Shown: in pieces, positions 1 through 6,562 of the stretch
How positions within the stretch are numbered: the stretch's first letter is position 1
How the letters are laid out: the number at the start of each line of letters is the position of its first letter
Source of the DNA: UMGS75 sp963648435
Lineage (GTDB): Bacteria; Bacillota_I; Bacilli_A; ML615J-28; CAG-313
DNA: 15,483 nucleotides
Direction of reading: 5' to 3'
Assembly (NCBI GenBank): GCA_963648435.1
Contig: CAVJDT010000042.1
Location: 1-15,483 of the forward strand
Program-made: the position numbers and the translations under genes
The notes under the pieces: model-generated
Database searches by the model: none
What the model saw: the letters and a program-made list of their open reading frames with translations, nothing else
Told to the model about the DNA's origin: nothing

Positions 1-95
1 TTTTATAACAATTAATTCACACATTTTAATAACAGAACCCAAAAAAAATTGAAAAAGTGGTTCTGGTTTTCGTCGTGCATTTTAAGTTTTGAGTT

Positions 96-815
96 TTAAC
101 TCAAGACTTTTTTTGGTATCAACCACAAAAATGGAATTTCCTTATTAACAAGCAAATCAAAACCAATGCTTCTTCTATTGGGTTTATCGCCAAATAGATA
201 ATCACCGTTTGCATTAGATTTAAACATCGATAAGTGCTGCTCTAATAACTGATTGTCAAAAAAGTTTTTAGCTATTTCTCTTACCAGCTCTGTCTTTCCG
301 ATACTGCTATTGCCATAGAGCATCACCACATACGGCTTTTTTCGCTTAACTGTTGTCAAATAGCGCAGAGTCTTGCTTATCTCTATAATGGCATGATCCT
401 GTCCGATGATATTTTCTTTTATAGAAGCAATTCCTTCAAGATATTTAACACGGTCACGAACAATATCATGTGTTTGGGTAGTAGTGTTTAGCGTTATTGC
501 CGAAGCGTTCTTCTGATTGTTCAAGAAAAACAGAAGATTCGAAGGAGGATTATGTATCCAAATGGTTGAATCGTCCGTAGTCAAGTCATAAATCAAGTTG
601 CCCAACCGATCGTTGGCTTGCTCTGTTATTCCATGATAATTGTCATTCAGGAGAATCATTAGCTCCGCTTTTAATTCATCCGGAAATACTTGATTTTTGC
701 CATGATATGCATCTGAAAGTTTTATCAAATCCAAAAACGAAAATGCATCGGAGAGGTCTTTTATTTGCTCTTGAAAATACGCTTTAGAACCGACAACAAT
801 ATTAATCGTTCTCAT
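96..815 (-). pseudogene. AAA-type ATPase, truncated after the Walker A motif
   Basis: The start is set at 815 (ATG of MRTINIVVGSK) because GGAGG lies 5 nt upstream; longer in-frame extensions upstream have no such site. The 239-residue product has an unrecognised N-terminal region and then a nucleotide-binding P-loop, GNSSIGKT, at residues 168-175, preceded by a hydrophobic strand (VVMLY). A segment ending in NRRSIGFDLL follows, and then the protein stops about 64 residues after the P-loop. There is no Walker B, sensor or lid region. From family knowledge, AAA proteins need roughly another 100-200 residues, so this looks 3'-truncated, with the last ~17 residues (VNKEIPFLW...) coming from unrelated sequence. 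The start overlaps the end of the preceding reading frame by 14 nt, which indicates translational coupling in a former operon. The specific role is unknown; a defence or mobile-island ATPase is likely. Confidence 0.6.
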
Positions 816-1143
816 CGTTTCCTCCATGATGAATGATACTTGCATAAACAACATCATATAGAGCAATCTCATCCGATTTTTGTTGAACTGTAGAAGTTCC
901 ATCGTCCGCTGCTTCGCCATCACCATTTAGAGAAGGATATAATTCGTCTAAAGTTTGAGGAGTAGCACCCGTTGACAACTTTTGCATTTTATTGAGCTGT
1001 TCGATAAAATTGAAGTTCGATTTCGGAAATTTTCCAATGAATATACAGTAGATTCTTAGACGTGAATTCAACAAATCGTTACGCTTGTAATTACTTAAAA
1101 ACGCCGATGTATTAAAACGGATGTAGGTCAAATCATCGATTTT
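802..1143 (-). pseudogene. 3' remnant of an unrecognised accessory gene
   Basis: About 113 codons of open frame run from just after the TAA at 1146-1144 to a stop at 802. No ATG with a ribosome binding site opens it; the only early candidate is a TTG at 1131 with no Shine-Dalgarno sequence. The protein reads like a natural C-terminal part, with segments such as IRFNTSAFLSNYKRNDLL, a basic/aromatic stretch GKFPKSNFNFIEQL, an acidic segment with GDGEAADDG, and the end ASIIHHGGNDEND. I do not recognise the family. Its last 14 nt overlap the start of the ATPase, an arrangement expected of genes in one operon. It is in the same frame as the methyltransferase upstream, so it may have been fused to it by a deletion that removed its own start and the methyltransferase C-terminus. 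It is probably not translated independently. Confidence 0.45.
821..825 (-). promoter_or_regulatory. Ribosome binding site of the truncated ATPase
   Basis: GGAGG on the minus strand lies 5 nt before the ATG at 815. It fixes the start of the ATPase downstream of several in-frame upstream Met codons and lies inside the 3' end of the preceding reading frame. Confidence 0.75.
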
Positions 1144-2541
1144 TTAATGGTCATATCCCTCATATCCTCCCATAACACTTTTGAATTCCTTGGTGTCAAC
1201 ATCTTTAACGCCACCTTTGATTTCCGCATTTGAGAAGATTGTTGATGCATCTGGTTCATACATCATTACTCTGAAATGCTCGTCGTTGAGCATTTTTCTG
1301 TTCCAATCCTTAGCGGTCTGACCTGCTTCAAATAAGAAGCGAGCCGGGGTTATTAAAACAGCCTGCTGAGAGATTGTATAAGATATATCCATAAACGAAT
1401 CGTAAATCGGCAATTTGCGCCCGTTATCAAATCCTTCCTCTTGATAGGGGAGATTGCCTACTGCAATATCAAAATTCACTATCTCATCTCCTTCTGTAAT
1501 TTCATCGTTCATTGTAATGCTGTCAAACGGTTTATTCTGTCTTAACAACGCCGCTATCTTGGTATAGTCAATATCGCCGTCCTCGTTCTTAACCTCCAAA
1601 AGGCTATACGAGGTGAACTTAGAAGCGATATTATCCACATTCAAGCCCAAAATCTCGTATATCATACGGGTAAACTCATAGGTAATGCCTAACGTGGGAA
1701 TGGTGTAAATCGCATCCTTCAACGCATCTTTATCATATCCCAACGCGATATACTTTTCAAACACAACAAGGGCGAATTCACCTACCTTGCCTGCAATATC
1801 GAGCACCTTACTTCCGCTATCCATTACGGCTCTCAAATTGGCATCGTCAATCATATCTATCATGTCCTTGCAGATATGCTTCGGTGTGATAACCTCGGAT
1901 TCTCCAAGCTTTCCAAATTTCTGAACGGACACGAATGCGCGTGTGATAGGCTCAACGCTATCATCGTGTGAAAGCTGATTGAGATTGTGGATTTTATAAT
2001 CCAAACGGCTGAGAACAAACTTATCGGTGTGTGCCAACATTCCTTCGAGCACAATTTTGCTGATACCAAGGTTTCTTGCAATACGAGTGTTATTCGGCTC
2101 GTCGATACAATCGATAATATCGCTGATAGAAATTACCGTGTTCTTCGTAAGGAATGCAATCGACTCGGTGGTTGCTACCCAAGCCTTTTCCGTTTCCTCG
2201 TTGAATACAAAGTCCGTACCGAACCATGCGTTATCCACGAGATTATTCTATTTATTGCAGATCCAAGAAGGGGTGAACACTTCCGCTTTGTCACGGATAC
2301 GGTCAGTTTGCTCCTTTTTGGATTTTTCCGTTCTCGGCTTTATAATGTTTCCGTGGTAGCCTGTAATGGCTTTGACGGTTATATAATCGTAGCTTTGATA
2401 TCCACAGCCACGGGAACTATAATTATCGGTTGCCCAGATAATGTTCTTGCCTGACGATCGATCTCGCAGAAGGATGGTCAGAAGCTCATTGTCCAAACGA
2501 TAAATATAGTTTTCTTTTATGTCGATTTTGTTCTTATCCAT
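1144..2541 (-). pseudogene. Eco57I-like adenine-specific DNA methyltransferase, broken by an amber codon and 3'-truncated
   Basis: A single frame of 466 codons is interrupted by TAG at 2250-2248 (codon 98) and closed by TAA at 1146-1144. The start at 2541 has AGGA upstream and lies 19 nt after the regulator stop. Before the amber codon the protein has AEVFTPSWICNK, and immediately after it NNLVDNAWFG; the two halves read as one conserved block, so CAG (Gln) to TAG is the simplest explanation. An SAM-binding motif I-like segment, VLDIAGKVGEFA, lies near residues 246-257 (Asp248). The catalytic NPPY-type motif IV appears as GNLPYQ with NLPY at 363-366. After a KGGV segment the sequence leaves the expected pattern and ends within about 25 residues, without the C-terminal target-recognition part. 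Family knowledge: these enzymes methylate adenine N6, often as part of restriction-modification systems. No restriction partner is visible. Higher GC than the backbone genes suggests acquisition. Confidence 0.7.
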
Positions 2542-2560
2542 TTTTTATCCTAATTTGCAG

Positions 2561-3850
2561 TTATATTTTCAGATACCTTTTACTATCGCCACGACCTTCA
2601 ACTCTTATCAATCCTTCGTCGCGCATTTGCTTTGCAAGTATGAAAGCGCGTGTTTTCTTGAGCCCGAGAAGCTCTTGGATTTCAGACTCTGTAATCCGTC
2701 CGTTTTCTTCGATATAGTCAAGTATTTTCTGCATCTGTGCTGTAGCAACCGTACCGCTTTCTTTTGCAACTATACGATTCATATTCGGCAGTATAATCTT
2801 AAAGGTGTTTGTGGTTACCTCTATTCTCGGCTGCTCGGAGCAGTTGGCATACAGATTATAAATCTTACGAATTCCCGTACCGTAGGATTCAATCAAGTGT
2901 AGGCGATGGAAGATATCGGCGAGATTCTTGTTTCTCGGCTGCGAAATACCACTACGAATATCGTCGGGCGAGAGTCCAGGCAACAGACCTCCGATTGAGA
3001 TAAATTCCATTTCCTTATCGTTCACATTGATAATGATGCTACCGCTGAAGCTGTAGTCACGGTGTACAAGGGCATTCAATAATGCCTCGCGCAGAGCTTC
3101 TTCGGGATAGTCAACCTTTTCAATGCGTTCAAGACCTTTGAAGGTTGCAACGGTCTTGTTGCAAAGTGCAAGGTAAGCATAAGTGTTGTCAAGCTGCTCG
3201 AATATAGAACCGCCAAATTCCTTACTATCACGGAACTTGGTGTTTTCCTCATCAGCGAACACCGCCACCTTCGTGGTATGTGCGCATTGATCGGAAATAA
3301 TAAGTGCGAGGTTGCTATATAATTCATCCGCTTGTGTAGTAATTCCAAGTGCACGATATTTTGTTTTGGAAAATTCGATATTATAACGTTTGAATGCTTC
3401 TTTTGCGCTCTCAAAGGTCAAATCCTGTTCCATAGAACGCATACTTTCAAAAGTATCGCCGTCGGATTCCTTGATCATTGCCCTGATCTGTTCGGAAGAT
3501 GCCGACACGGAGGATGTACCTTGGCGAACGAATACGCCGCTCGGCTTCAAGCCCTTAGATTTGAGATAATAGGGCTTATACGAGCCTTCACCCACGGTTA
3601 TGCGCACAACTCGATTCTCCTGAATCGTATATTTCACAAACATCGTTACATCGGGCATAATGGCATCACGAATACCATTTGTAATGCGTGTATAATTTTC
3701 GTCCACATTATCGATGCCTACGGCGTTTCCGTTATTATCAATTCCGATGTAAATCACGCCGCCGTCCGTATTTGCAAACGCAATAACCTCTTTATAAAGC
3801 TCATCTGTGAACTGTAATTTAAATTCAATATTTTCGGTTTCAAATGTCAT
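2561..3850 (-). CDS. AlbA-like/ATP-binding/winged-helix putative transcriptional regulator (COG2865-type)
   Basis: The 429-residue protein starts at the ATG at 3850, chosen because GGGAGGTG lies 7 nt upstream; a longer in-frame start at 3865 would overlap that site. Residues about 3-120 match the AlbA_2 (Schlafen-like) fold: ENIEFKLQF, then FANTDGGVIYIGIDNNG. The middle part has EALLNALVHRDYS and later ESYGTGIRKIY, typical of the C-terminal ATP-binding region of these regulators. The last ~60 residues look like a winged helix (ESEIQELLGLKKTRAFILAKQMRDEGLI, then a GRGDSKRY wing). Length and domain order are normal for the family, so the gene appears intact. It is the first gene of the operon leading into the methyltransferase. 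Its promoter is embedded in repeated GTGAAT sites, which suggests autoregulation (inference). GC content is well above that of the backbone. Confidence 0.87.
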   Translation of the reverse strand: MTFETENIEFKLQFTDELYKEVIAFANTDGGVIYIGIDNNGNAVGIDNVDENYTRITNGIRDAIMPDVTMFVKYTIQENRVVRITVGEGSYKPYYLKSKGLKPSGVFVRQGTSSVSASSEQIRAMIKESDGDTFESMRSMEQDLTFESAKEAFKRYNIEFSKTKYRALGITTQADELYSNLALIISDQCAHTTKVAVFADEENTKFRDSKEFGGSIFEQLDNTYAYLALCNKTVATFKGLERIEKVDYPEEALREALLNALVHRDYSFSGSIIINVNDKEMEFISIGGLLPGLSPDDIRSGISQPRNKNLADIFHRLHLIESYGTGIRKIYNLYANCSEQPRIEVTTNTFKIILPNMNRIVAKESGTVATAQMQKILDYIEENGRITESEIQELLGLKKTRAFILAKQMRDEGLIRVEGRGDSKRYLKI

Positions 3851-3855
3851 AACGA

Positions 3856-3863
3856 CACCTCCC
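3856..3863 (-). promoter_or_regulatory. Ribosome binding site of the regulator
   Basis: GGGAGGTG on the minus strand lies 5-7 nt before the ATG at 3850. It decides that start over the in-frame alternative at 3865. Confidence 0.75.
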
Positions 3864-3879
3864 ATAATATGTTGCTCTT

Positions 3880-3908
3880 ATTATACACCAAAAATTCACT
3901 CTTGTCAA
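3880..3908 (-). promoter_or_regulatory. Sigma-70/SigA promoter of the accessory regulator operon
   Basis: On the minus strand TTGACA (3908-3903) and TATAAT (3885-3880) are separated by exactly 17 nt, a perfect consensus promoter. The -10 box lies 29 nt before the regulator ATG. GTGAAT-type repeats overlap and flank the -35 box, so a bound repressor would block polymerase. Confidence 0.85.
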
Positions 3909-3946
3909 GTGAATTAAGTGAATATTCACTGATTTTTTGTGAATTT
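3893..3946. repeat. Operator-like array of GTGAAT half-sites
   Basis: An inverted repeat AATTCACT (3893-3900) and AGTGAATT (3908-3915) is separated by 7 nt. Immediately beyond it lies the perfect 14-bp palindrome AGTGAATATTCACT at 3917-3930, and a further GTGAATT follows near 3939. At least five copies of the same half-site thus cover the spacer, the -35 box and the upstream region of the regulator promoter. The likely reader is the winged-helix regulator encoded just downstream; this is inference from position. Confidence 0.65.
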
Positions 3947-4037
3947 TCATTTTTTGATGCCACTTTTAACCATCAAAACACCACGGCGCTTCTCTTTGTT
4001 TATTGCGGCACAAATTTTGGGGAGCGGAGTCATAAAG

Positions 4038-4076
4038 AAAAATGCAACACAGACATTTCGTCCATGTTGCATTTTT
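4038..4076. terminator. Bidirectional intrinsic terminator-like hairpin
   Basis: AAAAATGCAACA (4038-4049) pairs perfectly with TGTTGCATTTTT (4065-4076) around a 15-nt loop, giving a T-run after the stem on both strands. On the minus strand it lies about 100 nt beyond the last gene of the DUF1538/P-II operon, so it would stop that transcript before the accessory island. The spacer 3851-4176 otherwise holds only the regulator promoter and operator and a doubtful 28-codon frame. Confidence 0.7.
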
Positions 4077-4176
4077 TTGGTTTAGCCACTCTCAATCGAC
4101 ATTTTCTCTTGGATTTAACTTAATATCCTTATGAGAACCTGCCTTTTTCCAGATTTTTTTGTTTCTATATTTTATT

Positions 4177-4482
4177 TTAGTTTTCTTTTAATCCAACTGT
4201 TGCATCAACTGGGACTGAGAAGCAAATAGCATGGCTTTTTGTTCCGATACCCATTTTAGATGAAATTTCTTTCATTATATTATTTCTAGTTTCAGGTTCA
4301 GTTACAATTAAGATAATATCTTTTTCAGGTTGAATAGTAATACCTAAAAAGTGTTGCATATCTTTACTTGCTGATCCTCTTCCTTTAATAATAGTTCCTC
4401 CCCCTGCTCCTTGTGATTTAGCAAGTTCCATAACATCTGAGGCTGAACCATTATTACAAATAACAATTATCATATCTTTCAT
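4177..4482 (-). CDS. P-II-like small signalling protein (second copy)
   Basis: The 101-residue protein has the size and pattern of P-II (GlnB/GlnK-like) proteins: a first beta strand MIIVICNNG, a helix DVMELAKSQG, then GAGGGTIIKGRG, the glycine-rich turn leading to the T-loop position, and a second half with KDIILIVTEPETRNNIMKEI and ICFSVPVDATVGL. Family knowledge: P-II-type trimers bind nucleotides or small metabolites and control transporters and enzymes. The start at 4482 has AGG 7 nt upstream and lies 8 nt after the TAG stop of the other P-II-like gene, so the two are translated from one message. The T-loop region is short, and which ligand it senses cannot be read from sequence. Its partner is probably the DUF1538 membrane protein encoded first in the operon (inference). 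Confidence 0.78.
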   Translation of the reverse strand: MKDMIIVICNNGSASDVMELAKSQGAGGGTIIKGRGSASKDMQHFLGITIQPEKDIILIVTEPETRNNIMKEISSKMGIGTKSHAICFSVPVDATVGLKEN

Positions 4483-4490
4483 ATATATAC

Positions 4491-4838
4491 CTATTTATCG
4501 CCTTTCTTTAAAATTTCTTGTAATGCTCTAGAACTGTCGACACTTTTAATGGGGATAGAACATGCGATACCATGACCTGGAGATGCAAAGTCTAGTTCTT
4601 CTTTTAATGCATCAAACATAAATGGTACCAAATTTTCATCCACAATACTTAGTACAACATCTTTTTCTATTTTGCCAAAGCCTAAATAGTCAAAGATTTC
4701 AATTGGAGCAGTACCATATCCAAGGATTGTTTGGTGATATGGACATCCAAGTTTTTCAAAAAGTTTTATTACTTTTCTTCCTTTTTTTCGATCTACGATA
4801 CTAATGATTAATCTTAAGCCATTTGGAATATTATTCAT
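4491..4838 (-). CDS. P-II-like small signalling protein (first copy)
   Basis: The 115-residue protein resembles a divergent P-II domain: LRLIISIVDRKKGRKVIKLF (strand and helix 1), TILGYGTAP at the place of the T-loop base, then KDVVLSIVDENLVPFMFDAL and HGIACSIPIKSV in the second half. It is clearly different in sequence from the P-II-like protein that follows it, so this is not a recent duplication. Its ATG lies inside the last codons of the DUF1538 gene (8-nt overlap, ATGAATAA), with AGGTGA just upstream, indicating translational coupling and fixed stoichiometry with the membrane protein. It ends with TAG, showing that TAG is a true stop in this genome. The function is inferred from fold pattern and context only. 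Confidence 0.72.
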   Translation of the reverse strand: MNNIPNGLRLIISIVDRKKGRKVIKLFEKLGCPYHQTILGYGTAPIEIFDYLGFGKIEKDVVLSIVDENLVPFMFDALKEELDFASPGHGIACSIPIKSVDSSRALQEILKKGDK

Positions 4839-6390
4839 AATTCACCTCATTAAACTTATTTAAGTCAAATTCAATAACATCTTCATATGGTAATTCTTTG
4901 GTAGCTTCAGCTCTTTGTAATTTAATCTTATAGATTAAACCAACTAGTTGAACAACGATTAATGGAGTCATCGCAACAAGAGCAACAATACCAAAACCAT
5001 TACTTAAAATTTTAATATCACTTGCATATAATTCATGACATGCTCCTGTAGCCATTGGCAATAAAAAAGTTGCGGTCATGGGACCTGAGGCAACACCACC
5101 TGAGTCAAAGGCAATAGAGGTAAAGATTTTAGGAACAATTAGTGATAAAATAATTGCAATACTATATCCTGGTATTAAAATCCACCAAATTGAAAAGTCG
5201 AATAATACTCTTGTCATCGCAAGACCTAGAGAAATGGCAACGCCTATTGCAAGAGAAAATAACATAACACGTTTGGAAATTGTTCCACCAGTTACTTCTT
5301 CAACTTGATTGTTTAAGACATGAACAGCAGGTTCAGCCATTACCACAAAGAAACCCATTAACATACTTAATGGTATTAACACCCAGTTAAAGCTTTGACT
5401 AGCAATAGTTCTACCAAGTACACTACCAACTGGCATAAAGCCCATATTAGCACCAGTTAAGAATAACACTAAACCTACATATGTATAAGCAAGACCAATA
5501 AATATTTTAATTATATTTTTCTTTCGATCATGTTGTAAGAAACATTCAAATACAATTACGAAAAGTAAGATTGGAGAAAGAGCAATTGCAATTTCTTTAA
5601 GCATTGATGCAAAAGTTTTTCCAAAAAAAGCACTAAATTCTTTAAAACTTTCCATTGTATAACTAGTTGCACTATTATCAACATTAATATTAGTAAGTAA
5701 ACCTAATATCGTAACGGCGAGAATTGGTCCTACTGAACATAATGCCACATAGCCAAAGCTATCATTTTCATTATTTTTATCACCATTTAAACTAGCAACA
5801 CCTAAACCAATAGCCATAATAAAGGGAACGGTCATAGGACCTGTTGTTACACCACCTGAATCAAAGGCAAGAGGAACAAAGCTACTAGGCATAAAGGATG
5901 CTAAAATAAAAACAAGTAAATATGAAACTATTAATACTACGCGAATATCAACTTTAAGCACAACCCGTAGAAGAGCAATGGTTAAGAAAATTCCAACTCC
6001 TAAGGCTACCATTAATATTAAAACAAAGCTTGGTACATTATCCATTTGAACTTGTTTAGAAAGGACTAATAAGTCAGGTTCGGCAATGGTAACTAAACTA
6101 CCTATAATAAAAGGTACTAGGATTAATATCCATATTTTACGATTCTTAGTAATATACTTGCCAACACCAACGCCAACACTCATCATTGAAAGGTCAGCAC
6201 CTAGTGTAAATAAAGACATTCCTAAAATTAACATTACTGAGCCAATTAAAAATCCAATAAAAATCCATTTACTAAATAAATATTCTTTAGTTATAAAAAA
6301 CACTATAAAATTAAGTACTATTATTAATAAAGAAATAGGTAGTACGGACATAATTGACTCTTTGGTTTTTTCTAATAATAATTTTGTCAT
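4831..6390 (-). CDS. DUF1538 family membrane transport protein
   Basis: The 519-residue polytopic membrane protein is built of two similar halves. The signature AFDSGGVTTGPMT begins at residue 175 and returns as AFDSGGVASGPMT at 427, about 252 residues apart, and each half also has an AEP-type motif (AEPDLLVL, AEPAVHVL). Many long hydrophobic stretches (for example SLLIIVLNFIVFFI near the N-terminus) indicate a dozen or so membrane helices. Family knowledge: DUF1538 (PF07556) proteins are internally duplicated, of unproven substrate, and often sit beside P-II-like genes. The start at 6390 is supported by AGGAGG 5 nt upstream and by a perfect promoter. It is the first gene of a three-gene operon with two P-II-like genes, which suggests P-II-gated transport (inference). 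No lesion was seen. Confidence 0.9.
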   Translation of the reverse strand: MTKLLLEKTKESIMSVLPISLLIIVLNFIVFFITKEYLFSKWIFIGFLIGSVMLILGMSLFTLGADLSMMSVGVGVGKYITKNRKIWILILVPFIIGSLVTIAEPDLLVLSKQVQMDNVPSFVLILMVALGVGIFLTIALLRVVLKVDIRVVLIVSYLLVFILASFMPSSFVPLAFDSGGVTTGPMTVPFIMAIGLGVASLNGDKNNENDSFGYVALCSVGPILAVTILGLLTNINVDNSATSYTMESFKEFSAFFGKTFASMLKEIAIALSPILLFVIVFECFLQHDRKKNIIKIFIGLAYTYVGLVLFLTGANMGFMPVGSVLGRTIASQSFNWVLIPLSMLMGFFVVMAEPAVHVLNNQVEEVTGGTISKRVMLFSLAIGVAISLGLAMTRVLFDFSIWWILIPGYSIAIILSLIVPKIFTSIAFDSGGVASGPMTATFLLPMATGACHELYASDIKILSNGFGIVALVAMTPLIVVQLVGLIYKIKLQRAEATKELPYEDVIEFDLNKFNEVNYE

Positions 6391-6411
6391 ACGTTCCTCC
6401 TATTATTTTTA

Positions 6412-6440
6412 ATTATACTAAATTTTAGGGTTTTTGTCAA
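6412..6440 (-). promoter_or_regulatory. Promoter of the DUF1538/P-II operon
   Basis: TTGACA (6440-6435) and TATAAT (6417-6412) on the minus strand are separated by 17 nt, a perfect SigA-type consensus. The -10 box lies 21 nt before the DUF1538 ATG. No hairpin or obvious operator was found between promoter and start. Confidence 0.88.
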
Positions 6441-6522
6441 CTACATTTATTTATGATTTGTCGGAAAAAATGCTTCTATCTAAATAATTACTTTTCCAAT
6501 AAATATTGCATTTTAGAAAAAT

Positions 6523-6556
6523 AAAAGCACTAAAAATATTATTTCTTAGTACTTTT
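6523..6556 (-). terminator. Intrinsic terminator of the pheST-GH18 operon
   Basis: On the minus strand AAAAGTACTAA (6556-6546) pairs with TTAGTGCTTTT (6533-6523), 11 pairs with one G-T wobble, followed by TTTTATTTTT-like sequence. It begins 7 nt after the stop region of the GH18 gene and lies upstream of the DUF1538 promoter. Confidence 0.7.
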
Positions 6557-6562
6557 GATTCT

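Noticed and set aside
1..24. Minus-strand ATG at 24 opening a frame (MCELIVIK) off the left edge
   Set aside because: There are only 8 codons within the window and no ribosome binding site.
33..65. 7-bp inverted repeat CAGAACC/GGTTCTG near the left edge
   Set aside because: It has short arms, a 19-nt A-rich loop and no T-run on the minus strand. It may be part of an unknown 3' flank but cannot be supported.
89..114. Hairpin TTGAGTT/AACTCAA followed by a T-run near the left end
   Set aside because: The T-run follows the stem only on the plus strand, where no gene precedes it, and the stem overlaps the end of the minus-strand ATPase frame. It is too weak to call a terminator.
1987..2454. Plus-strand open frame of 155 codons opposite the methyltransferase
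   Set aside because: It is antisense to a recognisable methyltransferase, has no ribosome binding site and contains no family motifs; it reflects the GC-richer coding strand.
2248..2541. The 97-codon piece before the amber codon as a separate small gene
   Set aside because: It is in the same frame as, and reads directly into, the methyltransferase remainder with a conserved-looking block across the stop, so it is the 5' part of one broken gene.
3332..3817. Plus-strand open frame of 161 codons opposite the regulator
   Set aside because: It is entirely antisense to an intact conserved gene and has no independent signals.
3869..4123. Plus-strand open frame of 84 codons in the spacer
   Set aside because: It runs through the regulator promoter, operator array and terminator hairpin, has no Shine-Dalgarno sequence and gives a low-complexity product.
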